Shown here: positions 14,009-16,310 of the stretch, piece by piece | Layout: every line of letters starts with the position of its first letter | Numbering within the stretch: the first letter of the stretch is position 1 | Assembly: GCA_964575715.1 (NCBI GenBank) | Contig: CAZNSG010000245.1 | Coordinates: forward strand, 1 to 16,310 | Source of the DNA: PNAI01 sp964575715 | GTDB taxonomy: Bacteria > Pseudomonadota > Alphaproteobacteria > Rhizobiales > Xanthobacteraceae | DNA length: 16,310 nt | Direction of reading: 5' to 3' | Notes under the pieces: model-generated | What the model was told of the DNA's origin: nothing | Databases searched by the model: none | What the model saw: the letters and a program-made list of their open reading frames with translations, nothing else | Made by a program: the position numbers and the translations under genes

Positions 14009-14263
14009 TCATGCGTGTGTTAGATCGAGTCGCTTTTCAATACGATCGAGACGGCTTTCGATGCGATCGATGCGATCGATGCGTCCGGTCTGACTCGCGA
14101 TCTGTGCTTGGAGGTGGCCGATCTGAGCCATGACATGTCCCATTGTGGCTTCGAACGAGGTGATACGCGACTTGAGTTCCGTAACGTCGGTTTCGACTTT
14201 GTCGACGACGCGCCGGATGTGTCGAAGGTGCTCAAGGACGATATTGTCGGGTTCGTCAGCCAT
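14009..14263 (-). CDS. Small coiled-coil protein of unknown function (84 aa)
   Basis: From the ATG at 14263 the product has 84 residues, beginning MADEPDNIVLEHLRHIRRVV and ending RLDRIEKRLDLTHA. A GTG at 14290 would add nine residues, but the MADEPDN start fits the family better as I recall it. The whole protein is a predicted coiled coil with heptad hydrophobics. A short tandem RID repeat (RIDRIDRI) is encoded by a nine-base DNA repeat at about 14062-14082. It has no cysteine, signal peptide or membrane segment. It is paralogous to the 74-residue protein downstream. It lies 43 bases after the atpG stop and just before the second atpG relic, so it sits between two copies of the atpG 3' end. 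No strong ribosome binding site is visible. Confidence 0.65.
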   Translation of the reverse strand: MADEPDNIVLEHLRHIRRVVDKVETDVTELKSRITSFEATMGHVMAQIGHLQAQIASQTGRIDRIDRIESRLDRIEKRLDLTHA

Positions 14264-14306
14264 AATGCCAATGTAGTCCAATCTGCGCACAAAAGCTACG
14301 CATCAA

Positions 14307-15182
14307 TTAAAGCGCCTCGGCGCCTGAAATGATCTCGATCAGTTCCTTGGTGATCATCGCCTGGCGGGAGCGATTGTAGCGCAGCGTCTGCTTGCGAATC
14401 ATCTCGCCGGCATTGCGCGTGGCATTGTCCATCGCGCTCATTCGCGCGCCCTGCTCGGAGGCGGCATTCTCCAACAGCGCGCGGAACGCCTGCACTGAAA
14501 TATTGCGCGGCAGAAGTTCGCCGAGAATCTCGAGCTCATCGGGCTCGTACTCATAGGCCGTTGCGGAATCCCCGGCCTTCTTTTCGGGAAAGACCGGCGG
14601 AATGATTTGCAGCGCCGTCGGAATCTGCAAAATCACCGACCGAAAGCGCGAGAAGAACAGCGTGCAGACATCAAAGGCGCCCCGCTCGTAGAGCTCGATG
14701 ACCCTCGTGCCGATCTTCTCGCCCTGTTCGAAACCGATTTGCCGAACACCGCGAAGCTCGATCGATTCGATGATCTGCTTTTCATATTGGCGCTTGAGCT
14801 GATCGAAGCCTTTGCGCCCGACGCAAAGGAACTTGACCTCTTTGCCCTGGTTCGCCAGCGCATTCGCCCTCTCGCGCGCCAGCCGTACAATGGCCGAATT
14901 GAACGGTCCGCATAGACCGCGCTCGGCGGTACACACGACCAAGAGATGGACCTTGTCGCTGCCGGTGCCGGCGAGCAGCTTGGGCGCCGAAGCAAGATCG
15001 GTGATGGAGGATGCGATGCTGCTAAGCAATTTTTCCATGCGCTCGGTGTAGGGCCGCGCGGCCTCGGCCGCGGCTTGCGCGCGGCGCAGCTTGGACGCCG
15101 CGACCATCTGCATGGCTTTGGTAATTTTTTGCGTCGCCTTGGTGGAGGCAATGCGGTTGCGCAGGTCCTTGAGGGAGGGCAT
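14307..15182 (-). CDS. atpG: ATP synthase F1 subunit gamma
   Basis: Gamma is the rotating central shaft of F1. The 291-residue product is complete, with the N-terminal helix MPSLKDLRNRIASTKATQKI and TKAMQMVAASKLRRAQ, then the Rossmann-like middle (HLLVVCTAERGLCGPFNS). The C-terminal helix is MSAMDNATRNAGEMI, then RSRQAMITKELIEIISGAEA. The KAMQMVAASK and GLCG motifs are characteristic. The last 20 or so codons are present three times in the operon, once here and twice as relics downstream. The gene starts 269 bases after the atpA stop; that gap is filled by a hairpin-rich element, so translation is unlikely to be directly coupled to atpA. Confidence 0.97.
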   Translation of the reverse strand: MPSLKDLRNRIASTKATQKITKAMQMVAASKLRRAQAAAEAARPYTERMEKLLSSIASSITDLASAPKLLAGTGSDKVHLLVVCTAERGLCGPFNSAIVRLARERANALANQGKEVKFLCVGRKGFDQLKRQYEKQIIESIELRGVRQIGFEQGEKIGTRVIELYERGAFDVCTLFFSRFRSVILQIPTALQIIPPVFPEKKAGDSATAYEYEPDELEILGELLPRNISVQAFRALLENAASEQGARMSAMDNATRNAGEMIRKQTLRYNRSRQAMITKELIEIISGAEAL

Positions 15183-15258
15183 CGCGGACTAGGCCATCTG
15201 TCTCGCCGTCATCCTGAGGTGGCCGCGCGCAGCGCGGCCCTCGATGGATGCACGGCCG

Positions 15259-15284
15259 CCGATCTTGGGTTTACCCAAGATCGG
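15259..15284. repeat. Hairpin 1 of the atpA-atpG array (type A)
   Basis: CCGATCTTGGGT (15259-15270) and ACCCAAGATCGG (15273-15284) are exact reverse complements with a two-base loop. Hairpin 3 has the same layout with two compensated base-pair differences. Confidence 0.92.
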
Positions 15285-15294
15285 TATATTAAGC

Positions 15295-15322
15295 ACGCAA
15301 GTCGGGTAAACCCGACTTGCGT
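15295..15322. repeat. Hairpin 2 of the atpA-atpG array (type B)
   Basis: ACGCAAGTCGGGT (15295-15307) and ACCCGACTTGCGT (15310-15322) are exact reverse complements of 13 bases with an AA loop. Confidence 0.92.
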
Positions 15323-15334
15323 TGCCGTCGCCCA

Positions 15335-15360
15335 CCAATCTCGGGTTTACCCGAGATTGG
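15335..15360. repeat. Hairpin 3 of the atpA-atpG array (type A)
   Basis: CCAATCTCGGGT (15335-15346) and ACCCGAGATTGG (15349-15360) are exact reverse complements. Relative to hairpin 1, arm positions 3 (G to A) and 8 (T to C) differ, and both changes are matched in the opposite arm. Confidence 0.92.
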
Positions 15361-15370
15361 AATTTGGATG

Positions 15371-15396
15371 CGCAAGTCAGCCAAGGCCGACTTGCG
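15371..15396. repeat. Hairpin 4 of the atpA-atpG array (type B)
   Basis: CGCAAGTCAGCC (15371-15382) and GGCCGACTTGCG (15385-15396) pair at 11 of 12 positions. In the atp transcript (minus strand) the odd pair is a G-U wobble, so the RNA hairpin is preserved. The outer eight bases CGCAAGTC are shared with hairpin 2. Confidence 0.9.
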
Positions 15397-15451
15397 GTGG
15401 CTCGCTTCGCTCGCACCTCAGGGTGACGGATCATGGTTATCGCTTGCTGCA

Positions 15452-16310
15452 TCACGCGAAGGTCTTGGCGTAGCCATCGACCACGCCTTTGAGTTTGCCG
15501 CCGGTTGCGTCGGAGAGATCGCCGCTCTTGCGGATGTCTTCGAGAATATCGTTGTTCTTGCTGCGCAGGAGCGTGAGCAGGCCCTGCTCGAATGCGCGCA
15601 CGCGCGCGACCGGAAACGAGTCGAGATAACCGTTCACACCGGCGTAGATGACGCAGACCTGCTCCTCCATCTTGAGCGGCGAGAATTGCGACTGCTTGAG
15701 CAATTCGGTCAAGCGCGAGCCGCGACTGAGCAGGCGTTGAGTGGTCGCATCCAAGTCTGAACCGAATTGCGCGAATGCCGCCATCTCGCGGTATTGCGCG
15801 AGCTCGCCCTTGATGCGGCCGGCCACCTTTTTCATGGCTTTGGTCTGTGCCGCAGAGCCGACGCGCGACACCGAGAGCCCGACGTTCACCGCCGGCCGGA
15901 TGCCCTGATAGAACAGGTCGGTCTCGAGAAAGATCTGGCCATCGGTGATGGAAATGACATTGGTCGGAATATAGGCCGACACGTCGTTGGCCTGGGTTTC
16001 GATCACCGGCAGCGCGGTGAGCGAGCCCGCACCGTTTTCTTCATTCATCTTGGCGGCGCGTTCCAGAAGCCGCGAGTGCAGATAGAACACGTCGCCCGGA
16101 TAGGCCTCGCGTCCCGGCGGCCGGCGCAGCAGCAGCGACATCTGGCGGTAGGCGACCGCCTGCTTCGAGAGATCGTCGTATAAGATCACTGCGTGCATGC
16201 CGTTGTCGCGGAAATATTCACCCATGGTGCAGCCCGAAAACGGCGCGAGAAACTGCATCGGCGCCGGGTCGGAAGCGGTGGCGGCGACGACGATCGTGTA
16301 ATCGAGCGCG
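15452..16310 (-). CDS. atpA: ATP synthase F1 subunit alpha (C-terminal part, 5' end outside window)
   Basis: Alpha forms the non-catalytic nucleotide sites of F1. About 285 residues are visible, out of roughly 510 in the family. The reading frame enters from the window edge with ALDYTIVVAATASDPAPMQF, so the methionine at 16258 is internal and the Walker A motif lies outside. Visible landmarks are CTMGEYFRDNGMHAVILYDD, YPGDVFYLHSRLLERAAK, IPTNVISITDGQIFLETDLF and GIRPAVNVGLSVSRVGSAAQ, which holds the conserved arginine that completes the catalytic site on beta. The protein ends GVVDGYAKTFA. It is the most upstream atp gene in view and is followed by the palindromic array before atpG. atpH would be expected just beyond the window. 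Confidence 0.97.
   Translation of the reverse strand, partial: ALDYTIVVAATASDPAPMQFLAPFSGCTMGEYFRDNGMHAVILYDDLSKQAVAYRQMSLLLRRPPGREAYPGDVFYLHSRLLERAAKMNEENGAGSLTALPVIETQANDVSAYIPTNVISITDGQIFLETDLFYQGIRPAVNVGLSVSRVGSAAQTKAMKKVAGRIKGELAQYREMAAFAQFGSDLDATTQRLLSRGSRLTELLKQSQFSPLKMEEQVCVIYAGVNGYLDSFPVARVRAFEQGLLTLLRSKNNDILEDIRKSGDLSDATGGKLKGVVDGYAKTFA

Larger units (their letters stand above)
15206..15429. repeat. Composite palindromic element between atpA and atpG
   Basis: The outer ends CCGTCATCCTGAGGTG (15206-15221) and CACCTCAGGGTGACGG (15414-15429) are inverted repeats with one mismatch. Just inside on the left is a perfect hairpin, GGCCGCGC (15221-15228) with GCGCGGCC (15232-15239). On the right is the imperfect GCTCGCTTCGCTCGC. 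The middle contains four larger hairpins, listed separately. The left end belongs to the same family as the palindrome at 11933-11977. The element occupies most of the 269-base gap and lies in the atp operon transcript. Confidence 0.85.

Noticed and set aside
15259..15396. Hairpin array considered as a CRISPR array
   Set aside because: Units alternate between two different palindromes, spacing is irregular (about 10-12 bases), there are no unique spacers of CRISPR length and no cas genes nearby.

Overview
The window looks like chromosomal DNA of a GC-rich alphaproteobacterium of the order Hyphomicrobiales (Rhizobiales), most likely in the Bradyrhizobium/Xanthobacteraceae neighbourhood. The grounds are the gene order obgE..proB-proA-nadD-rsfS-rlmH followed by envC-ctpA-yibQ-like-rppH, an F1 ATP synthase operon lacking Fo genes in the visible part, protein sequences typical of that order, and palindromic CATCCTGAGG-type extragenic repeats. 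This placement is by recognition only; no database search was possible.

Layout. Positions 1-171 hold the possible 5' end of a transposase gene on the minus strand (IS630-like by resemblance) and the leader of obgE. Plus strand, 172-11518: obgE (ribosome-associated GTPase); a glutathione-dependent formaldehyde dehydrogenase gene; a 169-bp element with 27-bp perfect terminal inverted repeats; proB and proA (proline synthesis); nadD (NAD synthesis); rsfS and rlmH (ribosome silencing and 23S rRNA methylation); an EnvC-like amidase activator overlapping a ctpA-type S41 protease; a strong intrinsic terminator; a divergent polysaccharide deacetylase; and rppH (RNA 5' pyrophosphohydrolase). Minus strand, 16310-11515: atpA (5' end outside the window), atpG, atpD, atpC. 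The two gene sets meet tail to tail with their stop codons overlapping in TTAA.

The least ordinary region is the F1 operon. Each intergenic gap visible in it has been enlarged. Between atpA and atpG lies a 224-bp composite palindromic element with four consecutive hairpins of two alternating types, two of them differing by compensated base-pair changes. Between atpG and atpD, normally a few tens of bases, lie 870 bases holding two diverged paralogous genes for small coiled-coil proteins (74 and 84 aa), interleaved with extra copies of the atpG 3' end (two relics) and the atpD 5' end (one relic, 62 of 62 bases identical to the functional gene). Between atpD and atpC lies a short REP palindrome. 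The pattern suggests that a small coiled-coil gene cassette entered the atpG/atpD junction twice, each time leaving a duplicate of flanking host sequence. I regard this as the best candidate for an undescribed element or process in the window.

The other genes combine housekeeping roles (ribosome maturation, proline and NAD synthesis, formaldehyde detoxification, mRNA decay, ATP synthesis) with a cell-envelope group (EnvC, CtpA, YibQ-like) that probably acts in peptidoglycan hydrolysis control at division.
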